Positions 36,601 to 47,084 of a DNA stretch of 64,000 nucleotides are shown here, one piece after another. The notes under the pieces were generated by a model. That model saw only the letters and a program-made list of their open reading frames with translations, ran no database searches and had not been told where the DNA came from. The position numbers and the translations under genes are program-made. Each line of letters starts with the position of its first letter. Position 1 is the first letter of the stretch. This DNA is from Tubulanus polymorphus (lineage: Eukaryota; Nemertea; Palaeonemertea; Tubulaniformes; Tubulanidae): contig NC_134030.1 of NCBI RefSeq assembly GCF_964204645.1, positions 13,794,447 through 13,858,446 on the forward strand, given 5' to 3'.

Positions 36601-38822
36601 TCGCAAAAATATCTTTAAATTCTACTAATAAATTGTACAGTTTAATTTTACCTTCCGGACTGAGACCTGTATCAGTTATATTAATATCTTGAAAATTGAT
36701 ATTTCCAGTGTCATTTTCTAAAAATCGTTTACCATCAGAGACTTTAAATTCTTTAGGTCCCGAGTTCTTTGATTTTTCACCCTCCGAGTCACTTGATTGA
36801 TTAGCCTCGGGAACTATCATATAATTCAGCGTTACAAAACCTAAAGATGTGCCTTTATGTAATTTTATCGGGGCATTCGTAAAATTGTATAGTGTCAATG
36901 GCACTGTTTTATTGCGCACCTCGACTACTGACTCATCACTATGAATACTGTACCTCGATCCAAGATTGCGATCTGGTTCTAAAAGAACCTGGTTGCTGTC
37001 AGAAAGATAATTCGAGAGTTTACCCCTTATTTCATACTGTGATTTCGGTGGTACTACTATTTCATTAACAGTTCTCACTTTAGCCTGATGACCCAAACCA
37101 ACTTGATTTTGTAATTTTATTGGGTGTCCATTATCTATAGACATATTTCTTGAACCCAAATCTAATACAACCTTTTTTTCATTCATGAAATCTAATCCCA
37201 ATATCAAAGTTTGTTGTATAGGGCTCGCTAAATATACTGTTTGAGAAAATCGCTCAGAACCTATTTGAATAGGTATATCTACCGTTCCTTCTAAAGATAT
37301 AGGGGTTCCATTTGCTGAATGCGCCACGGTTAACGATGCTTCTTTGATAGGTAATTTATTAAGTAGAGAAGATGAATGATAAACTCTACTATCCATTACG
37401 GAGATCATGGCTCCGCTGTCAATTAAAACATTATAAGGGGTGTTTCCTATCTTCCCTTTAACTGTACTGGCTACAGATGCTAAGATGATTGGATGTTTAT
37501 CATTCTCGGTACTAAAATAAGCATCCTCTGCAGGGTATTCAGAGGTTAATGACTGTTCTCGTAAAAATTCCGAAACCTCGCCTATAACGGCTTGAGACAA
37601 GGGATCTTCACACTCGACTAGTTGGAGATCAGTAACAGCTGCCTCGCATTTATTTTGGAATTCTAACCTAGGATAGTTAGAAGATACAGCATAAGTTCCA
37701 GCAGAAACATCAATCAAAAATTCAGACACATCATTCAGAATTTCATTTCCAGACCTTGAATATGATTTTTCGCATTTTCTAAAATTAATATCGTTCGTTC
37801 CTACATTTCGACACTGAAGTTTCTGTAATTTATTTGCTGCCCACTTGCAAATTTCAATAATTTCTTCACCAGGGTCCCATAATTTAAATTCACGAGCTAT
37901 TTTAGAGTTATTTTGTACTTCGGTGTCTAATTCAGACGTTTCATCGAATTTTACATGTTTCTTAATCTTCGCCGATTCCATTTCACATTGATTTCGCGTA
38001 CATGTATCTACTAAATCGTCATCGGACCTTTTGTCATTCTCCCCAGGGTCCCAACATCTGGGTTCACGAGTTATCTTTGAGGCAATTTGAACCTCCGCAT
38101 TTACGTCGGACATCTTTTCAAAACTTACACGTTTTTTTATTTTCTTAGTTTCAATTTCAAACTGATTTTGTATACACTTTTCTTCTAATTCCTTATTTGA
38201 TATAATTTTGGAATTTTCCTTTCCTTCAGAGTATGAGCTAAAACTAGAAACATTTTCATTATCTATCTTTCCGTCATTTACTGCGGTAGATTCAATCTGA
38301 CTATCGCAATCATTACTAATTTTACTATCAAATTTATTATTCATACCATCATAACTCAATGTAATATCTTCTCTATTTAAATTCAACAGGCTATTCGATT
38401 CAATTCTTTCAGATTTACTTTCTGCTTCTGACAGACCTTTTTCCGGTAAATTACTATCTGTTTTCATAAACGGTTTATTTTCACTAAGTGCGGATACCCC
38501 CATAGATTCATCAGTATACACTAAACTATTCAGATTTCGTCTGGGATCCTCGCCAGCAAACCTACACATATTATACCCATCGCACCTGTCCGTTAAAATA
38601 AACTCATTACCATACAGATCGTCTGTCTTATCGTAAGCATAAGGCTCAAAATAATTCTGCTCATATTCTGAAGGGAAGTTTCTTTCTCTAAATTCATTAT
38701 AGCATTGTAAATAATCCTATCTATCATCATAATTAGATTTACCTAAATGTCCGTTCGTAAATGCCGATGTGGCTATAGGACCTTGATTCACCCCGTAATC
38801 ATAGGCCCTTACTTGTTTCCCG
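33653..38822 (-). CDS. pol: gypsy pol with C-terminal chromodomain (pol frame after -1 shift)
   Basis: A 1,638-codon frame from 38569; the same frame reaches back to the -1 shift site at 38815-38821, with one TAG at 38717-38719. Residues from 38569: acidic N-terminal region with a 58-residue tandem duplication (about 132-177 and 190-235); retropepsin LIDSGAM at ~382-388; RT with VFLDD at 839-843 (Phe for Tyr); RNase H from CDAS at ~988; integrase HHCC finger, DDE (VDCVG, SDRGSNF, NGLCEVTN) and GPY/F module (RYRGPFQIV); chromodomain at the C-terminus (VKEILGDKV, FKIWWEGY, STFEPEENIL). The chromodomain would steer integration to marked chromatin. Apart from the single TAG upstream it looks functional. 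Confidence 0.9.
38809..38821 (-). promoter_or_regulatory. programmed -1 ribosomal frameshift heptamer at gag-pol junction
   Basis: Minus strand G GGA AAC (38821-38815), in the correct phase for X XXY YYZ slippage, followed by AAG and the gag TAA. A -1 slip here enters exactly the pol frame (GGG AAA CAA GTA). A downstream stimulatory structure was not established. Confidence 0.75.
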
Positions 38823-39125
38823 GAGGCGGGGTCTCAAATTCATATAAACTATTCACTGTGTGCGTTCTATCTCGTGGTATAAATGATTGAGCTTGCTGTC
38901 TAAGAGGCGGCGGTTCACGTGAATTATCCTGATAAACTGAACTTCCCCGGAAACGATCAAATCGATTATCAGCTGGTTGCCTCACTTGCGAATATTGTCG
39001 TTGCGGTAGACGGTTGGAATTTGTCGGATTATTATAGTTTTGCCGTGGACTCCGACATTGTCGGGCGATATGACCACGACGACCACAATTATGGCATATT
39101 CGGCATCTTGATGTCATAAAAAGTG
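38809..39125 (-). pseudogene. gag: gag nucleocapsid fragment
   Basis: Contains one CCHC zinc knuckle (CHNCGRRGHIARQC) followed by an Arg/Gln/Pro-rich basic tail ending PPPGNK and a TAA at 38809-38811. The capsid part that should precede it is gone; sequence right of about 39120 is unrelated, so the element is truncated here. The stop lies one codon after a -1 slippery heptamer. Confidence 0.8.
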
Positions 39126-42054
39126 CTAGCAATGCTCCTAATAAGCAAAAGAATTGGGTCACTGGTTACCCTGATATTCAGACTTTGTATACTGGACATT
39201 TTCTGGTAGCTCATATTACTATTTTCATAACAGATATATTATTTTCAGTTTTATGGGTCTATCCATAGTCCCCACAAAAGGGTTCAGTCAGAAAATCAAC
39301 AGAAAGTTTGCAATCTATCCTTAGAAAATATTCAATTCATTATGCTAACTACTATGCATCCGTAGTCAAAATCCGACATACTGATAACTAATGCCAAAGA
39401 GTTGAGCTACTATCTGTGTTATTCTGTAAACTAGAATTTTTTTGCTCCCACTCAGGGCTATGATTGTAATATTAAACAATGACTTTGGTTACCTTGAAAG
39501 CAGGATCCCTTTTACTCTGTGAGTAATGAATCTTCGGATAATGACATTGACCCACACATAAATGTTTCATGTGTAAAATGTTCTAGAATGTTTCACCAGC
39601 ATTAGTTTGAATACCATTATCCTATTATTCAGAAGAAGTTGTACACTTGTGTATTTCATGCATTTTCGGACATGCATTTCAAATAATAAGCGTAAAGCAT
39701 GTGCGAATGGAAAGCTTATCCTTTTCACTGATGAAGACAATTATTTGTGCAGGGAAGCCAAAATTCAAAAGTCTTCTCAATCAGAACTATTGCAAAGTAA
39801 GCGTTTGAAACTGATGTTAAGAGTCAACCGTAGCTCTTCAAATTTTTTCTTAAGTAAGTTGATCATTCATCCACTTACTCCAGATCCACTTAATCGAGAT
39901 TTCCCGCTAACTGGAAGAATGATCTGAATTAAGCAGACCATACTGTAATAATTTATGATTATTCGTATAGCCTATAGCGAGGTCTTTAAATTCAGTTTTC
40001 AGGTTTTTTTTCTATTTTTTGTGATATACAAGACCCAATTTTTGAAAATAAGTATTAATCTTTAGTCTTTAGTAAAAAATCTTTAGTACCACAATTTGGT
40101 TGGCTAAGGTTATATTCTAAGCAGATGGTGTCAAAATTTTAATTGCAACAAGTAGTTTTACCAACTTAATTAGTATTTAGTTGGGAACAAGTGCTGAGAA
40201 AAGCAGATTTCCAACTTGTTTTAGCAGGCAGCAGTCACTGTATATTATTAAGGTATTTAGGCCTAAGTGTAAAGTCTATCTCCTGAGGCTTGTGTAAAAC
40301 GAGCATGTCTTCAGAGTACAGGATAAGGGCTGTTGCTAATTAGAACAAGAAATTGAGTATATAAAAGAAGGGGTAGGCCTACAGAGTATCATAGGTATCA
40401 TACATACTTAGTGTGGCAACTAAGTGTGGCAAGGCAATAATAGAAATACTTCAGAGAAGAAAAACAAGAGGCTCAAGAATGAAAGTTTGTAATTTGGGAT
40501 TACACATCACCAAAAAAGTGTTGTTGATGCTCAAAGCTCCCGGTGCTTTTTATTTTCAAGGAATTCAATATGCTATCATATTTTATGGTAATATAGGAAA
40601 ATTATTGGATACACCCTATAAACCATTCAAGTTCAGGTTACCGATCTGTGTTACAGTAATCACATGCATACCAGTTCCCCATGAATTTCACCATAACCAT
40701 AGGCCTGTTTCAAAATTACTGCTGCCTTATGGATTTGTAGGCAACATCAAAATAACTGGAAATCACGATAACCTTGGTAAAGTAAGTACATGTGTAATGA
40801 CATACATCAGAGTATTGCTCATTGCAAAGGTATTTCAAAGGTTGCTCAAAAATAAGCTTATTGTACCCAGGAATTGTACTTTTAGCTTATAGCCTTTAGG
40901 TTTGATGTCTCAAATAACGAAGGTAATAATCTCCAGCCGGGTAAATATCCCCCTGGTAAAAATTGTCCCAATTTCAGTTTTCTATCAAACTAAAGTATAA
41001 AACCTAAATGAAAAAAGATCATCTTTTTATCATGACATCCAGGAATACACGCACAGATATAATATCATTACTTTAAAACCATATTTCTTCATGGGAACAA
41101 TATCATAGATAGATAGGCAAGATTGGTCTGCAATTAAGAATTACTCTGAAGATCTGTAAAGGTCTTTGTCACAGAATGTAAGGGAATATCATCTGTGTTC
41201 TGAAAAGGGTACTCTGAAGACAAGGGTTTAAAAAAAGGGAAGCAGGTGACCAGCAGTCCCCCTACCTGTTATATAAAACCTGGGCGAATTCACTGTTGAA
41301 TCTACAAGCAATAATAAACAAACCATACACTCTCATTCTTTCTAAGGCATTTTCATAATAAGTCACTGGGATTCATGAACGCTTTTCTCATTTACTTACA
41401 ATTGCATTCTAAATTCAGTATCATTTATTTAAAGTACCTTAAGCTGGTAAGTATGCCTCAAGGCATGGTTCAAGGTGGTGTGAAAAACAACTCAATCCAA
41501 ATTCCATCTATATTCTATACACCATTATGCACAACAAATTCTACTATCAATAGAACTGCATAATTCATTATAACTGAGAAGGTGATATATAAATGGTATA
41601 TATATAATTTTATGTCATTTGCTTTATTCTTTCTGGTAATCAAAGTTGCATTAAATGCTAAGTGCCAGGGGAAAATGCATTAGACCATCTACAGGCATAA
41701 TCCCAGAGACCAAATTCCCACATGCCATATTCCTACATGCAAATTACTATAAACCAAAATCCTACATGATTCCGATTCATGAATACCACATTCGAGTATT
41801 TTAGGGTATATCCTATGTATGTCATTATGTATAATATATAATAAAATATGAAGTATTTCATTCTCGAAGAATATCTTATAAGTTATATCAGTTATATCTA
41901 ATATCTAAGCTGTAAAATTCTCAAATGTAAATAGTCAGTTTGACTATTAATAGTTTAGTTTAAATAAACAAATTCAATGAACCGACCTGTACCCCTAGAA
42001 TCAGAATTTTTTCTCTACAGAAATAATTCTTTACTACACTTACGACGGGTACGC
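39126..42054. other. AT-rich intron DNA, no supported gene
   Basis: Several plus-strand frames of 100-159 codons (39607-39927, 40413-40892) lack recognisable domains, and their composition looks like chance. GTAAGT-type sites at about 40783 and 41447 have no convincing partner exon. Confidence 0.45.
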
Positions 42055-42768
42055 GGTAATAATGCCAGAGGTAAAAATGCCATAGGTAATAATGCCAGAG
42101 GTAAAAATGCTAGGGTGGTAAAAATTCCATTTTCATAAGAAACAAGTGTATCAAAACTTATAAACTATTCATCAAATTGTTGCTTTGCTGTTATGAATTA
42201 CAGCAAACCCTCGTCAAAAACTTTTTGATTTTAATTATCATACCTATTACTATACCTAGAAATATGCTTTATCTGAACTGTGTATTAAATATGTAAACTC
42301 AAACTCTGAGCATTAATTTGTTAATATTCATAAATTTAGAAAAGCGTTGTATATCATGACTATGTTCGCTTTTTTTATTTCAATCATATAATCATATTTG
42401 ATTTCCAATGATCTAGAAATATTTCGGATCTCAATATCATCTTGTGCAAGAATATCATAAATTTTAATCAATTTCTTGCTATGTCACTTTATTTTATAAA
42501 TTTGTCATTCATTTTTTAATTTTTATGATCATAGGAATATGTTTTGTATATCTAAACTGTGCTTTCATTACGAAAAAGCTAGTATAAATAAGAATATCAC
42601 GTCCAATGTTAATAAATTCTTCGCTTAATTTCCATCATATTTCCTTCTGGCATTTTTACCTCTGGCATTTTTACATATGAAGTTATTTTTCCTCTGGCAT
42701 TTTTACCTCTGGCATTTTTACTTCTGGCATTATTACCTATAGCATTTTTACCTCTGGCATTATTACCT
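42055..42768. mobile_element. 714-bp foldback element with 15-bp iterated ends
   Basis: The left end is GGTAATAATGCCAGAGG, then GTAAAAATGCCATA and further copies (to ~42126); the right end (42654-42768) is the inverted counterpart, ending CCTCTGGCATTATTACC. Each arm is a run of ~15-bp units (AGGTAAAAATGCCAG and variants), about four on the left and eight on the right. The interior is AT-rich and non-coding. No clear target duplication. Confidence 0.75.
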
Positions 42769-43011
42769 GGATTCCTTTCGATGACCTATTGTACATTCAT
42801 GTTATCGAAGGAATGAATAACTGTCATCTCGAGCTAATAAAGTAATGTTGATTTCCAAGGGATCAGTCGAACCAAATGCACCTGAGAACACCCAAATGAC
42901 CATGGTACCAAGTGATAATACAACTAACAACACATCCTGTACCTGACTGAGCAGTTGATTTTGGGTCCGTATCGCCAATGCTCATCGTAGGTTCTCAGCG
43001 AAATAAGTTTG

Positions 43012-43105
43012 GGGGGATTCGGTTCAAACAACACCATGCTCATTTGGGAAATGGTGAAAAGCTTGACAGTGCAATAATCAAAGTATTGAACACTTCCTTC
43101 GATGT
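43012..43105 (+). repeat. Helitron-like head remnant
   Basis: Weak match to the head of the 25.8 kb family (ACACCATGCTCATTTGGGAA, then ATGG). Short and diverged. Confidence 0.4.
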
Positions 43106-43207
43106 AATACGACAAGCCATTAAGTAGCAGTGTTGTCATAATGGGAAACACAGAATCGCTGAATTTTCCAAAAACACAGAATTTTCACCATAATTATATA
43201 GTAACCC

Positions 43208-44049
43208 AGTGTTCTCCATTAGGGGTTTTTAAGGGGCAGCCCGCCCTTTAATTTTCATGTTCGCCCCTGTAAAAATTGTCCGCCCTTATGAAAAGATTGC
43301 TGCCCCTGTAGCTGACATCGTTTGAAAATCCGTCAGTGACGATCTTCGGTTTAATATCACCAGCGATTATTTTCTCCTACACACAAACATTACAGGTATG
43401 TCAATAATTGTATGAATAGTAAGTCAGAAAAACGCTTCATGCCATAAAAACTTATTACATATGTCAATAATTGTAGAGACGGCTCATGCACAGAGCCACA
43501 CAGCACTGCACAGGTAGGCCTATAAATATCCTGGGATTTCCCGGTATGTTAAAAATTAAAAAAATCAATGAGCACGAAAGTCATAATAAGTTAAACACTG
43601 CTGAACTCAGCTGCTGAATTAACGAAACCTGTGGCCTTAATTTTTCAAGTCTCAATGCCCGTACAAATACTTTTATTATGATTAGCAAAATATTTTTCAA
43701 ACAGCAGGTAACCAAATGGAAATGAATAAATGCTCATTGAGCTTTATTGACAAATCTAGCTATATGAATGGAAGAACATTTTATGCACGTAGGATTACCA
43801 ATCTCCATCCGAAAGGTGCTTCAAGCAAACTGCCGACGATCGATTTCTAGCCAAAGGCTATTAAAATTACCAAACTTAAACTAGTTGATTATGACCCAAA
43901 ATACTGGAAAACGCATCTGAGCACCTACAAATAGACAATTTTTACAGGGGGAGGGCCCCCATTCCCTATTAGTGCTTGTGCCCTCTTGTGCCCTCGTTTT
44001 CTTAGTACGTACCGCCCCTACGAATTTTTTTTCAATGGAGAACACTGTA
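43208..44049. mobile_element. hAT-like MITE (~840 bp)
   Basis: Inverted ends CAGTGTTCTCCATT (43209-43222) and AATGGAGAACACTG (44035-44048), followed inward by T-rich and GGGGC-rich matches. CAGTG-type ends are typical of hAT elements. No clear 8-bp duplication. Interior frames are not recognisable as transposase. Confidence 0.5.
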
Positions 44050-44904
44050 ACTGGGTTTTCCCACAAGGATACCCGCTGTCGGACAAGTCATCAGACCAAT
44101 TGATGTGTCAACTCCGAATCCCACTATTTGCACGCAATTTGCCAGTTGCCACCTGCAGCAGCAGTCAGATAGTTGGAAAAAGAGACCGGCACCAGAGGGC
44201 AAACATCGCGTATCGAAGTTAATCGAATATTTGCAAACTTATTCCAACCGAATATTATTAGTTCAGGGAATGACCAGGAATGACCACGGTTGCAGTATGT
44301 CGGGTCGTAGGTTCAGATGGCTGCAAATTGCAATCTGCTATTTTCGCCTGATATCATCATTTTGGGATATTTCTCTTGTTGATCGTTTGACCACATACCT
44401 CAAATTGGACTTTTAAATTAAAGGCTTATCAGTGGTCACAACGCAGAACTCGATGCGGTCTACCCCCGACGCACTGCCTTTTATTCTCCATTTTTCTTGT
44501 AGGGAACTATGGTTGGTTTGTTGAGTGACGATGATGATTTATTATCGCATACCGGGTAGTGGAAATGAAAATATGCATCCAGAGCGTTGTCCAACAAACG
44601 GTATCCTGGCAGGAAAACTCAGTTATTACTTAAAATGAAAATGAAGAAATTCAATTTTTTTTAATTCTGTGATTCCGCGAAATGACAACACCGATTAAGA
44701 AATACATGCCTAAGAATTGAAATTAACTAAGAATAAAGATAGACATGTTTAAACTAAATCTAAAGACAAACCATCAATATCTGCAAAATAATAAGTTCCT
44801 AAAAATATTTTTATTCCATCAGAATAGATACTCCTATAGAATTAAATACAATAGCCCAAAGAGTGCATAGGCAAAAAGGAAGATTGAAAAAATTGATGAC
44901 TTAC

Positions 44905-45087
44905 GTTTATCAAAATGACTCGGTTTTCCATAGTGAAAATTTGATGTATCTTGGTCTTGCAGTGATTTCACAAGTGGTTCGTGTGGATGCATGAAATTCT
45001 CTTTCGGGTATCCCTTAAACCTGTAACTCTGTTCTTTCAATATTTCCTCTCTAGTTGGTGAAAAGCGACCAATATCACGCGGTGCAT
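44905..45087 (-). CDS. host gene exon, upstream of a ~23.5 kb intron
   Basis: 183 nt with TCCTTTGTAG acceptor and AAAC/GTAAGT donor. It starts with two bases of a split codon and ends with one, which matches the start of exon 21322-21433 (CGT, Arg across the junction). Encodes 60 complete codons (DAPRDIGRFSPTREEIL, then EQSYRFKGYPKENFMHPHEP, then HYGKPSHFDK). No domain named. The intron between this and the next exon contains all elements from 21.4 to 44.9 kb. Confidence 0.72.
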
Positions 45088-45419
45088 CTACAAAGGAATA
45101 AATAAACTTAGTCAAAAAGCAGCCTTAAGTCTCAGCCGTCTTAGGATTCTTTATGCGATTTAGGCTATGTCTTATATATTATTTTGCAGATTATTTTTCT
45201 ATCAAACAAAAATCTGTTATTTGTGTATTTCATCACGATATAGTTTTAAAATAGCAGGCATCTTGTACTTTAAGGTAAAATCCTTAATACATAGATGAAA
45301 CAATCCCGCAATCGAATTTGATACAATAAGATCTATTAAAATCAAACCACTGCGTTGCATCTGTTGACTAACAGCCATGGCAAGACGCCGAGTGGATGAA
45401 GTCCATGGGTTGACATCAC

Positions 45420-46652
45420 ACCCCCAGAATTGAACACATGGTTAGGCCTTCTACTAACCATGGGATTGGTACAAAAAAGGGACGTTTCATATTAAAAGGA
45501 CAATTCATATTGGGGGAAGATGTGGCTGACACGGACCCCATCATTCAGTAAAACTATGCTGTTTCTGAGATTTTCGAGATTATGAGATACCTTCATTTCG
45601 CTGATAATGACTCTGAGCGTCGTGAAATCTCAGTCGACGAAACAATGATAAAATTCAAGTGCCGCCTTGGATTGAAACTGTACATAAAGAATAAGCACAC
45701 TAAGTGGGGGATAAAGTTGTTTCTAGCTGCTGTGTCAGTAACTGGTTACGTTTTGAATTTCATCCCCTATACCGGTCAACGTTTACAAACCGATGTAGGC
45801 AAAACTACTCAATCAGTTCTCGATGTCGCGACTGTTTATCTGAACAAAGGGTATTTTGTGTTTACTGACAACTATTATACTAGCCCTGAGCTTAAAATGT
45901 GTTAGAACTAAAGAAAACTCTTCTTTCTTGAACTGTTAATTCAAATCAAAAAGGACTACCAACAACTATGGGGAAGTCTTGTGCAGACGTTAAAAAATTG
46001 AAAGTCGGTGAAAGCCTAAAAAAATGAATGGTTACATTTTGGCGATAAGCTGGAGAGATAAGCGTATTGTAAATCTGCTGACCATGAAATGTGATCAAGA
46101 AATTACCAGGATAACTAAACGGGGTGCTGAGAGATTATCAAACAAAAAGCAATTGTTTTGTATAATACATATATGGGTGGGGTCGACCTATCTGACCAGC
46201 GTGTATCATTGTACCGTAGACAAGTCCAGGACCTGGTATAAGCAATTGGTTTTTCACTTATTTCAGCTTTCACTAGTACAAGCCTATATTGTGCACAGTG
46301 AGCTGTATCCTGCATCAGATATGAAAGAATTTGACATTTTCTCGGATGTAGCCAACGAGCTTGTGGGTGGTCGTACATTCACTTTCAAAAGGGTCAACCA
46401 GTAGAAACACCCGATGAGCGCCGCATGAACAGACAGCTTGAACATGTACCAGTCCACAAGTGTATTGCGCACCTTCAACCAGTAGAAACATGTTACATAT
46501 GCTGTGAATGTAAAAAACGAATGTGTCCTGATCCCTGTTCTCGGTGGTACCATTATCTGGCTAAGTACGACTTTGATGATCCTGCAAAACAGGGGGCAGC
46601 ACCAGTAAGGAAAAAAGAAAATAAACAATTGAATTGTTTGCTTTTGGTTTGA
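45420..46652 (+). pseudogene. second piggyBac transposase relic
   Basis: Fragments in order: LGLLLTMGLVQKRDVSY, MRYLHFADNDSERR, then SVDETMIKFK (first catalytic Asp), FVFTDNYYTSPEL (second Asp), YMGGVDLSD (third Asp, in another frame), TWYKQLVFHLFQLSLVQAY, and a C-terminal Cys-rich zinc domain (CYICCECKKRMC, then CSRWYHY). About 50 residues are missing before the first Asp, and there are several stops and frameshifts. Different lineage from the copy at 24.6 kb. No TTAA ends identified. Confidence 0.85.
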
Positions 46653-47084
46653 TAATTTGGCTTTATTAGTTTATAAACTCATTATTATTGTTATATAGTG
46701 ACACGTTGAACAAAAAACAGTGACTTTACATGAAAACAAAAATTCATTGTTTTTACTCATTAGTTTATTTCGGGAAATATTTCACTGATAAGAAATAATT
46801 GTGTGTTAAAGCAAATAATCACCAAGTATTTAATATATTTGTAGGTTTGTTGATATATTATGGTTCTCCACATGTGTAGAATTATGTATGTATGTTATTT
46901 GGTGATAAAATAATAAATTTACAAAGGCATATTTCTTCAAACAATTTGTTGTATTCCATGGTATCCTCCTAATGGGAATATTTGTCATGAACTTTGAAAT
47001 TTCATCCCTGTGTGGTAGACATTTACGATCTCTAACAGAAAAACATAACCTTTGTGGACCTGAATGCAATTGTCTATTTAGAGC
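46653..47084. other. AT-rich DNA, nothing recognised
   Basis: No repeat or frame supportable apart from a long chance frame on the minus strand. Confidence 0.4.

Larger units (their letters stand above)
28940..39125 (-). mobile_element. gypsy-type retrovirus-like element with env and chromodomain, 5' truncated
   Basis: Minus-strand order: gag zinc knuckle, protease, RT, RNase H, integrase, chromodomain, env, ~1.5 kb untranslated region, polypurine-like tract (GCCTGGGGGGA at about 29467-29477), then a putative 3' LTR starting TGATAATTGACTAGGG at 29465. The left LTR border is not determined (28.64-29.46 kb has no other content). Right of about 39120 the capsid part of gag and the 5' LTR are missing. 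Pol is almost intact while env has stops and shifts. Lies inside the large host intron, in the same orientation as the host gene. Confidence 0.85.

Noticed and set aside
39607-39927. 106-codon plus-strand frame
   Set aside because: Could not be linked to any family or exon structure.
40413-40892. 159-codon plus-strand frame
   Set aside because: No recognisable domain, no splice context, composition like the AT-rich surroundings; likely chance.
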